DNA of 64,000 bases, from positions 1,178,001 to 1,242,000 of the forward strand of contig NZ_OY829290.1 of NCBI RefSeq assembly GCF_963691685.1, written 5' to 3'. The position numbers and the translations under genes were made by a program. Numbering within the stretch: position 1 is the stretch's first letter; every line of letters begins with the position of its first letter. A model generated the notes under the pieces. It searched no databases. It saw only the letters and a list, made by a program, of their open reading frames with translations, and was not told the origin of the DNA. Positions 17,425 to 26,292 of the stretch are shown in pieces. The stretch comes from Thalassovita sp. GTDB taxonomy: Bacteria; Pseudomonadota; Alphaproteobacteria; Rhodobacterales; Rhodobacteraceae.

Positions 17425-19722
17425 ATGGAAAAGTTTGGCAAAAGTCAGTCCGTCAAACGTGTCGAAGATATCCGTTTTCTCAAAGGGGCCGGGGGCTATC
17501 TGGAAGATGTGGCCCCGGCGGGTCATTTGCGCGCCGTGGTGCTGCGCTCGCCGGTGGCCCATGCTCGGGTGACTGAGCTGGATGTCAGTGATGCGCGCGA
17601 CGCAGAGGGTGTGCATCTGGTGCTGACCGGGGCTGATCTGGCGGCTGCGGGCATGACCCGTGGCATGATGGCCTCGATCCAGACCAATCGCGATGGCAGC
17701 CCGGCTGCTGCGCCGCATCGGCCGGTGCTGGCCGGTGACGTGGTGCGCTTCGTCGGGGAGCCGGTGGCGCTGATCGTCGCTGAAACGCTGGATCAGGCGC
17801 GGGATGCGGCTGAGATGGTGATGCTGGATTATGAGGATCTGGAGGTCAAAACCGACCTTGCCGTCGGCGGCGCAACACTCCATGCCGAGGCGCCGGACAA
17901 CCGCGCCTTTGATTGGGGACTGGGCGATGAGGCCGCGACCGATGCGGCCTTTGCCAAGGCGGCCCGGGTGGTGCGGATGCAGGTGGGTGACAACCGGGTG
18001 ATTGTGAACTCGATGGAGCCGCGCGGCTGCTACGCCGAGATGGAGGGCGACCGGTTGCATGTCTGTTTCAGCGGGCAGGGGGTCTGGGGCCCACGGGATG
18101 AAATTGCCCGGATGCTCGACATGCCGAAGGACAAGGTGCGCGTGACCATCCCCGATGTGGGTGGTGGGTTTGGTATGAAGGCGATGATGTATCCCGAGTA
18201 CCATGCCGTCGCCCATGCGGCCCGGGTGTTGAACCGGCCGGTGATGTGGGCGGCGGATCGCAATGAGGCGATGCTGTCAGACCACCATGCCCGTGATCTG
18301 ACCTCAGACGCGGCGCTGGCCTTCGACGAAAACAACCGCATTATCGGCTATAAGGTGCACACCCTGTGCAACCTCGGCGCCTATAACAGCCAGTTCGGCC
18401 AGTTCATGCAGACCCAGCTGTTCACCCGTGTGTTGATGGGCACCTATGATGTTCAGGATACCTACATCCGCGTTGAGGGGATCTACACCAATACCACCTA
18501 TGTGGATGCCTATCGCGGCGCCGGCCGGCCCGAGGCGATCTACCTGTTGGAACGGATGATGGATATTGCGGCACGCGAACTGGGTGTGGACCCGTGGGAG
18601 TTGCGGCGCATCAACTTCATTAAACCGGATCAGTTCCCCTATAAATCCGCGACGGATGAAACCTATGATGTTGGGGATTTTGTCCGGGTACTGAACGCCG
18701 CCGCAAATCAGTCGGATCTGGCGGGGTTTGCTGCGCGTCGCGCGACAAGCGAGGCGCAGGGCAAACTGCGCGGCATGGGCCTTTGTTACTATATCGAAAG
18801 CATTTTGGGTGATCCTTCGGAAGGCGCGAAGGTTGAGTTTAATGAGGATGGCACTGTGACGATCTATGTCGGCACCCAGTCAAACGGTCAGGGGCATGAA
18901 ACGGCCTATATCGCTTTCCTCAGCGATCAGACCGGCATCGCGCCGGATCTGATTTCGGTGGTGCAGGGCGACAGTGACCGGATTGAGACGGGCGGCGGCA
19001 CCGGTGGATCCCGCTCGGTGACGGTGCAGGCCAATGCGATGCTGGCCACAGTGTATGTGATGGTGGCCGCCTTTACCCCCTATTTGGCTGAAAAGATGGG
19101 GGTGGCAGAGGACGAAGTTCGGTTTGATCATGAAACCTTCCGCGCGCCAGGCTCCAACCTGACGCCAACGCTGGTTGAGGCGGCTGAAATGGCGCGGCTG
19201 GATGGCCGCGTCGATCTGCTGAGCCATGAGGCGCGGGCCACCCTGCCGGCGCGCAGCTTCCCCAATGGGGCGCATGTGGCTGAGGTTGAGGTGGATCCTG
19301 AAACCGGCCAGATCACCATGGATCGCTACACTGTGGTCGATGATTTCGGCAATCTCATCAACCCGATGCTGGCCGAGGGGCAGGTGCACGGCGGCGTGGC
19401 GCAGGGTGTCGGGCAGGCCTTGATGGAACATGTGGTGCATGACGATCAGGGGCAGCTGCTGACGGCGTCTTTCATGGATTACGCCATGCCACGGGCCAGT
19501 GATTTGCCAATGATCGGCTTCACGACTGAGGCCGTGCCTTCCACCGCCAACCCAATGGGGATGAAGGGCTGTGGCGAGGCTGGCACAGTTGGTGCAATGG
19601 CTTCTAGTACCAACGCGGTTCTGGATGCGCTTTGGTCGCGCGGGGTACGGCACGTGGATATGCCGCTGACACCGCTGAAAACATGGGAACTTTTGCAGGA
19701 TGCAGCTGAACAAACTTGCTAA
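17425..19722 (+). CDS. Lone molybdopterin hydroxylase large subunit, form II CoxL-like
   Basis: A 765-residue member of the xanthine oxidase/CO dehydrogenase large-subunit family. Order: Ald_Xan_dh_C domain (about 18-130), then two MoCo-binding domains. The motif AYRGAGR is at residues 362-368, the pattern of form II (BMS) enzymes; form I CO dehydrogenase has AYRCSFR. The catalytic glutamate is in GCGEAGTVGAM (E718). No medium FAD subunit or small 2Fe-2S subunit is adjacent, so electron partners must be elsewhere. It overlaps the DUF2235 gene by 23 bp. True CO oxidation is unlikely on this evidence; a purine, aldehyde or N-heterocycle hydroxylase is more likely. Confidence 0.88.
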   Translation: MEKFGKSQSVKRVEDIRFLKGAGGYLEDVAPAGHLRAVVLRSPVAHARVTELDVSDARDAEGVHLVLTGADLAAAGMTRGMMASIQTNRDGSPAAAPHRPVLAGDVVRFVGEPVALIVAETLDQARDAAEMVMLDYEDLEVKTDLAVGGATLHAEAPDNRAFDWGLGDEAATDAAFAKAARVVRMQVGDNRVIVNSMEPRGCYAEMEGDRLHVCFSGQGVWGPRDEIARMLDMPKDKVRVTIPDVGGGFGMKAMMYPEYHAVAHAARVLNRPVMWAADRNEAMLSDHHARDLTSDAALAFDENNRIIGYKVHTLCNLGAYNSQFGQFMQTQLFTRVLMGTYDVQDTYIRVEGIYTNTTYVDAYRGAGRPEAIYLLERMMDIAARELGVDPWELRRINFIKPDQFPYKSATDETYDVGDFVRVLNAAANQSDLAGFAARRATSEAQGKLRGMGLCYYIESILGDPSEGAKVEFNEDGTVTIYVGTQSNGQGHETAYIAFLSDQTGIAPDLISVVQGDSDRIETGGGTGGSRSVTVQANAMLATVYVMVAAFTPYLAEKMGVAEDEVRFDHETFRAPGSNLTPTLVEAAEMARLDGRVDLLSHEARATLPARSFPNGAHVAEVEVDPETGQITMDRYTVVDDFGNLINPMLAEGQVHGGVAQGVGQALMEHVVHDDQGQLLTASFMDYAMPRASDLPMIGFTTEAVPSTANPMGMKGCGEAGTVGAMASSTNAVLDALWSRGVRHVDMPLTPLKTWELLQDAAEQTC

Positions 19723-20770
19723 ACGCTTCATCGAGTGGATCAAACCCGGCCGCTTGTCGGGGCGGTCCCCCGTTGTTGCGACGCGTGGCAATCTTGTTCA
19801 TGTGATCATTCTGGATGGCACCATGTCATCGCTGGATCCCGGCTGCGAAACCAATGCGGGGCTGGCCTATCGGCTGGTGTCACAGATGGGCGCGCCGGTC
19901 TCAGTCTATTATGAGGCCGGGGTGCAGTGGAGCGAATGGCGACAAGCCCCCGACGTGTTGATGGGGCGCGGCATCAATCGCCAGATCCGGCGGGCTTATG
20001 GCTACCTGTGCTCCCGCTACCGACCGGGCGATAAGATTTTTCTCTTGGGCTATTCCCGTGGCGCCTATGCGGTGCGCTCCCTCGGGGGGGTGATAGATCA
20101 GGTTGGTCTACTGAAGCCAGAACATGCAACTGAACGCAACATTCAGACCGCCTATCGTCATTACCAATGCACCCCGGGCAGCGAGGCCTCGGCGGCCTTT
20201 ACCAGCGCCTATTGCCATGATGCGGTTGAGATTGAGATGATCGGCGTCTGGGACACGGTGAAAGCGCTGGGTGTCCGACTGCCGTTTTTCTGGAAATGGG
20301 CTGAGGTCAAGCACGGGTTCCATTCACATCAGCTGGGCGATGCCGTCAAACACGGATTCCACGCGCTGGCCTTGGATGAGACCCGCGAAGTGTTTGAGCC
20401 GGTGCTTTGGACATGTGACCACCCGACCACCTGCCGTGTTGAACAGGTCTGGTTCCGCGGATCGCATGGCGATGTTGGCGGGCAGCTTTCCGGGCGTGAG
20501 GCCTCGCGCCCCTTGTCCAATATTCCACTGGTCTGGATGCTGGAAAACGCCGAAGACTGCGGTCTGCCGCTGCCCGAAGGCTGGCGCGCCACTTTCCCGC
20601 AGGACGCAGCGGCGCCATCGGTCGGCACCTGGAGTGGTTGGGGTAAAATGTTCCTGCTGCGCAAGAAACGGGCGATTGGTCAGGACCTGTCAGAACAGGT
20701 CCATGACAGCGCTGCTGTCGGGGATGGCGCTGGCGAAACCGTGGCGCCGGGCCAACAGGCGACGGGTTAG
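19700..20770 (+). CDS. DUF2235 alpha/beta hydrolase (Tle1-like)
   Basis: A 356-residue protein of DUF2235, the domain of type VI phospholipase effectors (Tle1) and related hydrolases. The nucleophile elbow is LLGYSRGAYAVRSL (GxSxG as GYSRG); HVIILDGTMSS is the first strand; the acidic/His end is WFRGSHGDVGGQL. No signal peptide and no type VI genes are nearby, so a housekeeping lipase or esterase role is as likely as an effector role. It overlaps the CoxL-like gene by 23 bp and converges on the thioesterase with a four-base overlap. Confidence 0.85.
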   Translation: MQLNKLAKRFIEWIKPGRLSGRSPVVATRGNLVHVIILDGTMSSLDPGCETNAGLAYRLVSQMGAPVSVYYEAGVQWSEWRQAPDVLMGRGINRQIRRAYGYLCSRYRPGDKIFLLGYSRGAYAVRSLGGVIDQVGLLKPEHATERNIQTAYRHYQCTPGSEASAAFTSAYCHDAVEIEMIGVWDTVKALGVRLPFFWKWAEVKHGFHSHQLGDAVKHGFHALALDETREVFEPVLWTCDHPTTCRVEQVWFRGSHGDVGGQLSGREASRPLSNIPLVWMLENAEDCGLPLPEGWRATFPQDAAAPSVGTWSGWGKMFLLRKKRAIGQDLSEQVHDSAAVGDGAGETVAPGQQATG

Positions 20771-21264
20771 CGCAGTTTCATAATGATGCAGGTGGTTGAT
20801 CCGGTGGCGTAGAGCCGCCCGTCTTCAACCCCGCGAATTTCCCCGTTGGAAATCCCGCTGGAGCGGCCCGCATGCTGCACACGACCGGTGGCGCGCACCT
20901 CGGTGCCCAATGGGATCGGGCGGATGATGTTCACTTTGAACTCCATCGTTGTGTAGACCGAGCCTTGCGGCACTTTGGTCATCACCGCGCAGGCCATGCA
21001 GCTGTCCAGCACAGTGCCGTACCAGCCGCCATGCACGGTGCCCATTGGGTTGCTGACCTCAAACTCGGGCTTGCCGATAAAGCTAACCTCGCCGTCGCTG
21101 ACCTCCGACAGGTGAAACCCCATCAGCTTGCCAATCGGCGGGCCAGCACTGTCGCCATCCAGAATGCTCTGCATCGCTTCAAGGCCAGACATCGACAACA
21201 GTCGCTCCGTGTCCCACAGCTCCTCCGGTGTTTCGGCGAACCGACGTTCCATTTTGTCTGACAT
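20767..21264 (-). CDS. PaaI-type hotdog thioesterase
   Basis: A 165-residue 4HBT-family protein. The core reads ISKPEF-like strand then MGTVHGGWYGTVLDSCMA, matching the PaaI/YbgC signature (HGG, with an acidic residue on the central helix). Probably hydrolyses an acyl- or aryl-CoA. It lies between metF and the DUF2235 gene, with its own start 74 bp from the metF end. Substrate unknown. Confidence 0.88.
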   Translation of the reverse strand: MSDKMERRFAETPEELWDTERLLSMSGLEAMQSILDGDSAGPPIGKLMGFHLSEVSDGEVSFIGKPEFEVSNPMGTVHGGWYGTVLDSCMACAVMTKVPQGSVYTTMEFKVNIIRPIPLGTEVRATGRVQHAGRSSGISNGEIRGVEDGRLYATGSTTCIIMKLR

Positions 21265-21337
21265 GATAAAGCCTCCCTACCTATGGCAGAGAGGCTGACC
21301 CAGTAGACCCGGGCAGTAAAGAGGGCAGGGGCGGCTG

Positions 21338-22204
21338 TTACGCCACGTTTTCCAGGCTGACCTTCGGCGTGACCCCCAGTGCGTGGCAGACATCGCGGGT
21401 CAATTCCGGGCGGTTCAGCGTGTAGAAATGCAGGCTGTCCACGCCACCGTCGATCAAATCTGAACACAGCTCGGTGCACAGCGCGGTGGCCAGCAGATCA
21501 TGGCGATCATCACGTTCGGCCTTTTCAAAGGCCTCAGCCACCCAATCGGGAACCGAGGTGCCGCAGCGTTTGGCGAAGTTGCGTGCCCCTTTGAAGTTTT
21601 CGATCGGCAGGATGCCGGGGATGATCTTATCCTCAATGCCCGCCTTGGCGCAGGCATCCCGGAAGCGGAAGAAGGTGTCGGCTTCAAAGAAGAACTGGGT
21701 CAGCGCCTCATCCGCGCCAGCGTCAAACTTGCGCTTCAGCCACTCCACGTCCGCCTGATGATCGGGGCTCTCGGGGTGTTTTTCCGGATAGGCGCCAACA
21801 CGAATGTTGAACTGGCCTGTCCGGGCCAGCGCCTCGATCAGCTCAACCGAACTGCGGAACCCGTCATTATGGGCCTTGAAGCCACCGGATCCTTTTGGCG
21901 GATCCCCCCGCAGGGCCACGATATCGCTGACGCCCGCCTTGGCAAAATCCTCGGCAATGGCCATGGTTTCTTCGCGGGTGGCTTCCACACAGGTCAGATG
22001 TGCGGCAACCTTCAGGCCCGAATGTTTGTGGATGGTCGCAACGGCGTCACGGGTCAGATCCCGGGTGGTGCCACCCGCGCCATAGGTCACAGAGACAAAG
22101 CGCGGCGCCAGCGGGGCCAGAACCTGCACCGTGTCCCACAGGCGGAACGAGGCCTCCAGGTTTTGCGGCGGGAAGAACTCGAACGAAACAGAAGGCACGG
22201 TCAT
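21338..22204 (-). CDS. metF: Methylenetetrahydrofolate reductase
   Basis: FAD enzyme reducing 5,10-methylene-THF to 5-methyl-THF for methionine synthesis. 288 residues, TIM barrel. Signatures: VSFEFFPPQN at the N-terminus (catalytic Glu), VTYGAGGTTRDLT, DIVALRGDPPKG and GAYPEKHPESPD. The start at 22204 gives the standard N-terminus; the frame to 22345 runs into the divergent metR. The promoter region is shared with metR. Confidence 0.96.
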   Translation of the reverse strand: MTVPSVSFEFFPPQNLEASFRLWDTVQVLAPLAPRFVSVTYGAGGTTRDLTRDAVATIHKHSGLKVAAHLTCVEATREETMAIAEDFAKAGVSDIVALRGDPPKGSGGFKAHNDGFRSSVELIEALARTGQFNIRVGAYPEKHPESPDHQADVEWLKRKFDAGADEALTQFFFEADTFFRFRDACAKAGIEDKIIPGILPIENFKGARNFAKRCGTSVPDWVAEAFEKAERDDRHDLLATALCTELCSDLIDGGVDSLHFYTLNRPELTRDVCHALGVTPKVSLENVA

Positions 22205-22258
22205 CGGGGGCTCCAGACGGAAAAACTGCGTTGTCCCCTTGTCGCGAAAATGCCTTTG

Positions 22259-22271
22259 TGAGACAACTTCA
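22259..22271. promoter_or_regulatory. Candidate MetR operator
   Basis: TGAGACAACTTCA fits the MetR consensus TGAA-N5-TTCA with one mismatch. It lies in the 100-bp gap between divergent metF and metR, where MetR is expected to act on both genes. Confidence 0.5.
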
Positions 22272-22304
22272 TAATTCTCAAGGTGAAGATGAGGTTTGTT
22301 CATA

Positions 22305-23210
22305 ATGCACATCGAGCTGCGCCACCTACGCACCATCAAGGCCATCCATGAAGAGGGCGGCCTAGCCCGTGCCGCGGATCAGCTGAACATCACCCAATCG
22401 GCTTTGTCTCACCAGATCAAACACTTGGAGGAACAGACCGGGGTTGAACTGTTTGTGCGCCGTTCGAAACCCATGAAACTGACCTCCGCCGGGCGGCGCT
22501 TGTTGTCCGCGGCCGAGAAGATCCTGCCGGAAATGGCCGCGTTGGAAGAACAGTTCAAAGGCATCCTGTCTGGCAAAACCGGACGGCTGCATATCGCCAT
22601 CGAATGCCACGCCTGTTTTGAATGGCTGTTCCCGGTGCTTGAGCAGTTCCGCAAAGCCTGGGGCGAGGTGGATGTGGATATCCGACCAGGCCTTGCCTTT
22701 GACGCGCTGCCTGCCCTGCAAAAGGAAGAGGTGGACCTGGTCGTCTCCTCCGACCCGGAGGATATTCCGGGTGTCGAGTTCATCCCGCTTTTTGACTATT
22801 CGCCGGTCTTTGTTGCCTCGGCAGCGCACCCTTTGGCGCAGAAAGACTATGTGGAGGCCGCAGATTTTGCCGGTGAAACCCTGATCACCTACCCGGTGGA
22901 CCGCAGCCGGTTGGATGTTTTCACCGAACTGCTGACGCCTGCCGGGGTGGAGCCCGCCGCCCAGCGTCCGGTGGAATTGACGGCGGTGATCCTGTTGCTG
23001 GTGGCTTCAAATCGTGGGGTGGCTGTGCTGCCCGATTGGGTGGTGCGTGAGGTCAAATATTCCTCGGATTATGTCACCCGCCCGATCACCGAAAATGGCC
23101 TGACCAAACGCCTCTATGCTGCCGTGCGCAGCGAAGATGCCACGCGCCCCTTTGTCTCCCATTTCATCCGTCTTGCGCGGACCGAACCGGTGAAGCTGCA
23201 GCGCCAGTAA
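22305..23210 (+). CDS. metR: LysR-type regulator MetR
   Basis: A 301-residue LysR-family activator of methionine genes responding to homocysteine. N-terminal winged HTH: HIELRHLRTIKAIHEEGGLA with AADQLNITQSALSHQIKHLE. The effector domain begins around residue 90. Divergence from metF and close similarity to the MetR N-terminus (ALSHQIKHLEEQTG) support the name. The ATG at 22305 is preferred; the TTG three codons earlier adds nothing conserved. Confidence 0.9.
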   Translation: MHIELRHLRTIKAIHEEGGLARAADQLNITQSALSHQIKHLEEQTGVELFVRRSKPMKLTSAGRRLLSAAEKILPEMAALEEQFKGILSGKTGRLHIAIECHACFEWLFPVLEQFRKAWGEVDVDIRPGLAFDALPALQKEEVDLVVSSDPEDIPGVEFIPLFDYSPVFVASAAHPLAQKDYVEAADFAGETLITYPVDRSRLDVFTELLTPAGVEPAAQRPVELTAVILLLVASNRGVAVLPDWVVREVKYSSDYVTRPITENGLTKRLYAAVRSEDATRPFVSHFIRLARTEPVKLQRQ

Positions 23211-23218
23211 AAACCGCG

Positions 23219-23277
23219 CTTTCATCGTTCCCAAAATACTCCGGGGGAGGCCCGGCAGGGCCGGGGGCAGCGCCCCC
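23219..23277. repeat. Palindromic intergenic repeat, copy 3
   Basis: CTTTCATCGTTCCC, AAAATACTCCGGGGG, then CCCGGCAGGGCCGGG and GGGGGCAGCGCCCCC hairpins. It begins 9 bp after the metR stop. Same element as at 3413-3459 and 15557-15644. Confidence 0.75.
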
Positions 23278-23441
23278 AAATCGCAGCGGTCACAAGCGCC
23301 GTCCCATGGGCCCGCCATCGCAACGCAGCTATGCAGCCTACGCAACGCGAAACCCCCTTGGCAAAAAGGCAAACCCGGCCTATACGCACGGCTTGGAACG
23401 CGCGTCCACGCGCCCCCGCCGGACAATGAGGAGCCTCACCG

Positions 23442-24236
23442 ATGCAAGGCAGTGCAAATCTCAACATCATGATCAAGGCCGCCCGCAAGGCAGGCCGGTC
23501 CCTGGTAAAGGACTTCCGTGAGGTCGAGAACCTGCAGGTGTCGATGAAAGGCGCTGGTGATTTTGTCTCCAAGGCCGATATGGCCGCCGAACAGATCCTC
23601 AAAGAGGAACTGATGGGCGCCCGCCCGACCTACGGCTGGCTGGGTGAAGAAAGCGGCGAAGAAGAGGGCCAGGACCCGACCCGTCGCTGGATCGTAGATC
23701 CGCTGGATGGCACCACCAACTTCCTGCACGGCCTGCCGCATTGGGCGATCTCGATCGCGCTGGAACACAAAGGCCAGATCGTCTCGGGTGTTGTCTATGA
23801 CGCCGCCAAAGATGAAATGTTCTACGCCGAAAAAGGCGCTGGCGCCTGGCTGAATGACAGCAACCGTCTGCGTGTGTCGGGCCGTCACCGGATGATCGAA
23901 GCCGTCTTTGCCACCGGCATTCCTTTTGCGGCCAAGAAAACCCTGCCGGCCACCCTGCAGGATCTGGCCCGTATCATGCCTGAATGTGCCGGTGTGCGCC
24001 GTTTCGGCTCGGCCGCGCTGGATCTGGCTTATGTTGCCGCCGGCCGCTACGACGGCTACTGGGAGCGTGAGCTGAACATCTGGGACGTCGCCGCCGGCAC
24101 CCTGATCGCCACCGAAGCGGGCGCGATGATCGGTCCGATCCGCGAAGGTCAGGACCCGCTGCGCGACGGCAACCTGGTGATTGCCAACAACGACATCTTT
24201 GAACGCTTTGCCAAGATCGTCCGCGCCCGCGACTAA
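23442..24236 (+). CDS. suhB: Inositol monophosphatase family protein (SuhB)
   Basis: A 264-residue Mg-dependent inositol-1-phosphatase family enzyme. Metal-site motifs: WLGEESGEEE, WIVDPLDGTTNFLHGLP (the IMP signature, about residues 84-100) and ELNIWDVAAGTLIATEAGA near the end. An AGGAGCC ribosome site precedes the ATG. In many bacteria SuhB also binds RNA polymerase in rRNA antitermination; whether this copy does so cannot be read from sequence. A terminator follows. Confidence 0.95.
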   Translation: MQGSANLNIMIKAARKAGRSLVKDFREVENLQVSMKGAGDFVSKADMAAEQILKEELMGARPTYGWLGEESGEEEGQDPTRRWIVDPLDGTTNFLHGLPHWAISIALEHKGQIVSGVVYDAAKDEMFYAEKGAGAWLNDSNRLRVSGRHRMIEAVFATGIPFAAKKTLPATLQDLARIMPECAGVRRFGSAALDLAYVAAGRYDGYWERELNIWDVAAGTLIATEAGAMIGPIREGQDPLRDGNLVIANNDIFERFAKIVRARD

Positions 24237-24276
24237 GCTGCGCTGAAAAGTTTCTTTCGGTTGACTGCCGAATTTG

Positions 24277-24312
24277 AAACCGCTGCCGAAAGTTCGGCGG
24301 CGGTTTTCTTTT
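24277..24312 (+). terminator. Rho-independent terminator after suhB
   Basis: AAACCGCTGCCGAA pairs with TTCGGCGGCGGTTT (one G-T pair) across a two-base loop, then TCTTTT. It ends just before the stop of the convergent GFA-family gene and could serve both. Confidence 0.85.
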
Positions 24313-24317
24313 GCCGC

Positions 24318-24686
24318 TTAGCGATCTGACGGGTGATTGATCCCGTCGGCCCAGCCGACCTCCCCCAGATCGCGCGGGTTGACCCCTTCGATACAGGCGA
24401 CGTTGACGCCGTATTCATTGGGGCTTGAACGGCGCTGATGGTGGGTGTAGATCCCGCAGGTCTTGCAGAAATGGTGTTTGGCGGTGCCGGTGCCCCAGGT
24501 GTAAAGCGTCAGATTGTCCGCCCCTTTGAGGATCTCAATACCGTCCAGCGGTGCCGAAACGGCAATGGCCCCACGGCGGCGACAGAACGAACAATCACAG
24601 CGGCGCGCCGTGTTCAGCCCGTCTGACAGGGTGACGCGCATCTCCACCGCGCCGCAGTGACAGGTCAGTTTCAAGGGATCACTCAT
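24318..24686 (-). CDS. GFA-family zinc protein
   Basis: A 122-residue member of the glutathione-dependent formaldehyde-activating (GFA/CENP-V) family. Zinc cysteines: CHCGAVEM near residue 10, CDCSFCRRRGA near residue 31, and FCKTCGIYTHH near residue 80. Family members bind two zinc ions; activity on S-hydroxymethylglutathione is shown for few. Its start overlaps the rhomboid stop by four bases, so the two are cotranscribed. Confidence 0.9.
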   Translation of the reverse strand: MSDPLKLTCHCGAVEMRVTLSDGLNTARRCDCSFCRRRGAIAVSAPLDGIEILKGADNLTLYTWGTGTAKHHFCKTCGIYTHHQRRSSPNEYGVNVACIEGVNPRDLGEVGWADGINHPSDR

Positions 24687-25429
24687 TTCTTCCTCCGGAC
24701 GGTTGGGATGCGGCTGGTTGAATAGGTGTAGCGGGCCTCAGGATGGTTGGGCCGGCCTTGATGGTTTTGCCAATAGCGGGTGCCACCCCGCCGCAGCCAA
24801 AGCGGCAGCGCCAGAATGAACCCCGCGATGAAGCCGCCCGCATGGGCCCAGTAAGCCACGCCGCCGCCTTCGGGATCTGTGCCCGCGCCCGAGATGATTT
24901 GGAACAGAAACCAGAACCCCAGCATCAGCCAGGCCGGCACCGTGAAGATCCGAATGAGGATCACAATGAACAACAACATGTCCACGCGCGCCTTGGGAAA
25001 CAGCAGCAGATAACCGCCCATGACCCCGGCAATGGCGCCGGATGCCCCAACCGTCGGCACCGTGGACCAGGGTGCTGCCACCACATGCGCCAAAGCCGCC
25101 AGCAAGCCGGACATCAGATAGAAGGCGAGGAAGCCACCATGGCCCATCTCATCCTCCAGATTGTCGCCAAAGATCCACAGGAACAGCATGTTGCCGCCCA
25201 GATGCATCCAGCCCCCATGTAGAAACATGGTTGAAAACAGCCCATGCAGATCCTGCCCCTGGCTGACCCGCGCCGGGAACAGCGCCCAGGCGTCATAAAA
25301 TGCAAAAAGCCGCCGCGGGTCTGAGAACAAATCGGAATAACCGATAAAAATCAGCACATTGGCCGCGATGAGCGTGTAGGTGACAAAGGGGATGCGGTTT
25401 GACGGGTTGTGGTCACGGATGGGTATCAT
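24683..25429 (-). CDS. Rhomboid family intramembrane serine protease
   Basis: A 248-residue membrane protease with about six helices. The catalytic serine is in the VGASGAIAGVMGGYL helix and the histidine in WAHAGGFIAGF. The N-terminus (IPIRDHNPSNRIPFVTY) is typical of alphaproteobacterial rhomboids. It cleaves within membrane helices; the substrate is unknown. First gene of a two-gene unit with the GFA protein. Confidence 0.93.
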   Translation of the reverse strand: MIPIRDHNPSNRIPFVTYTLIAANVLIFIGYSDLFSDPRRLFAFYDAWALFPARVSQGQDLHGLFSTMFLHGGWMHLGGNMLFLWIFGDNLEDEMGHGGFLAFYLMSGLLAALAHVVAAPWSTVPTVGASGAIAGVMGGYLLLFPKARVDMLLFIVILIRIFTVPAWLMLGFWFLFQIISGAGTDPEGGGVAYWAHAGGFIAGFILALPLWLRRGGTRYWQNHQGRPNHPEARYTYSTSRIPTVRRKK

Positions 25430-25531
25430 GGCGCGAAATTCGGCGCTTGGCCGGGCAAGGTCAATTGCAATTCAGCGCCGCTCGCAAAGCCGTGACTTGA
25501 TCCGTGGCCATTTTGCGCCACCCTTTTCTGC

Positions 25532-26104
25532 ATGAAAACACTTCGGCCGCTGCTCATCACCGCATTCCTGCCACTCACGGCACCCACCGCAGCTTTGGCC
25601 TCTGAGTGTCCGGCCGCGCCAGATCACTCAGAGGCTTTAGCGCAGCTGTTGAACAAGGTGCGTGTGGCCCCCGACGCCCGCGCCGGTCAGGCGATTTCGG
25701 ATCAGATGTGGGCGCTTTGGGCCACCGCCCCGGATGAAACCGCACAGGAGGCGCTGGACGCAGGCATGGCCAAACGGTCCTCTTATGATTTTATCGGTGC
25801 AATTGCGGAATTTGACCGGCTGATCGCCTACTGTCCTGACTATGCCGAAGGCTACAATCAGCGGGCCTTTGTCCTGTTTTTACAGCAGGATTACGCCGCC
25901 GCGCTGGAGGATCTTGATCGGGCGCTTCTGCGGTCGCCAACCCATGTTGCCGCCCTTGCCGGCAAGGCGCTGACGCTGATGGGCTTGAATCGGTTGGACG
26001 AAGGGCAGAGCGTTCTGAAACAGGCGCTGGCGCTTAATCCTTGGCTGCCCGAACGCAATCTGGTGCTGCCTTCGCCGCCCGCGCCGGTGGAACAAGAATT
26101 GTAA
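25532..26104 (+). CDS. Exported tetratricopeptide-repeat protein
   Basis: A 190-residue protein with a signal peptide (MKTLRPLLITAFLPLTAPTAALA). About two to three TPR-like units follow: YDFIGAIAEFDRLIAYCPDY, AAALEDLDRALLRSPTHV and LDEGQSVLKQALALNP. Two Cys at 27 and 95 could be oxidised in the periplasm. Probably a periplasmic scaffold; no catalytic motif. Monocistronic, upstream of tRNA-Leu. Confidence 0.85.
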   Translation: MKTLRPLLITAFLPLTAPTAALASECPAAPDHSEALAQLLNKVRVAPDARAGQAISDQMWALWATAPDETAQEALDAGMAKRSSYDFIGAIAEFDRLIAYCPDYAEGYNQRAFVLFLQQDYAAALEDLDRALLRSPTHVAALAGKALTLMGLNRLDEGQSVLKQALALNPWLPERNLVLPSPPAPVEQEL

Positions 26105-26205
26105 GGGGCAAAAACGTGCCACCCTGTCCGAAAGGGTTGCTTTACACCCCCAACGCTTTCGCTATGTTCTCGCCACAACCAGTCACCGGGCCCGCCCGGT
26201 CAGCC

Positions 26206-26292
26206 GCGGGCGTGGTGGAATGGTAGACACAGGAGACTTAAAATCTCTAGGCCGTATAGGCCGTGCCGGTTCGAGTCCGGCCGCCCGTACCA
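26206..26292 (+). tRNA. tRNA-Leu (anticodon UAA)
   Basis: Acceptor arms GCGGGCG and CGCCCGT pair (one G-T), followed by A and an encoded CCA. Anticodon stem GGAGA/TCTCT encloses CTTAAAA, giving anticodon TAA. The T arm is GCCGGTTCGAGTCCGGC. The long variable arm (AGGCCGTATAGGCCG) is of the class II type expected for Leu. It marks the left edge of the accessory region. Confidence 0.97.

Noticed and set aside
17425..19722. Aerobic CO dehydrogenase
   Set aside because: The active-site motif is AYRGAGR, not AYRCSFR, and the small and medium subunits are missing nearby, so CO oxidation is not supported.
19700..20770. Type VI secretion effector locus
   Set aside because: The DUF2235 domain is seen in such effectors, but no VgrG, PAAR, immunity or other type VI gene is nearby.
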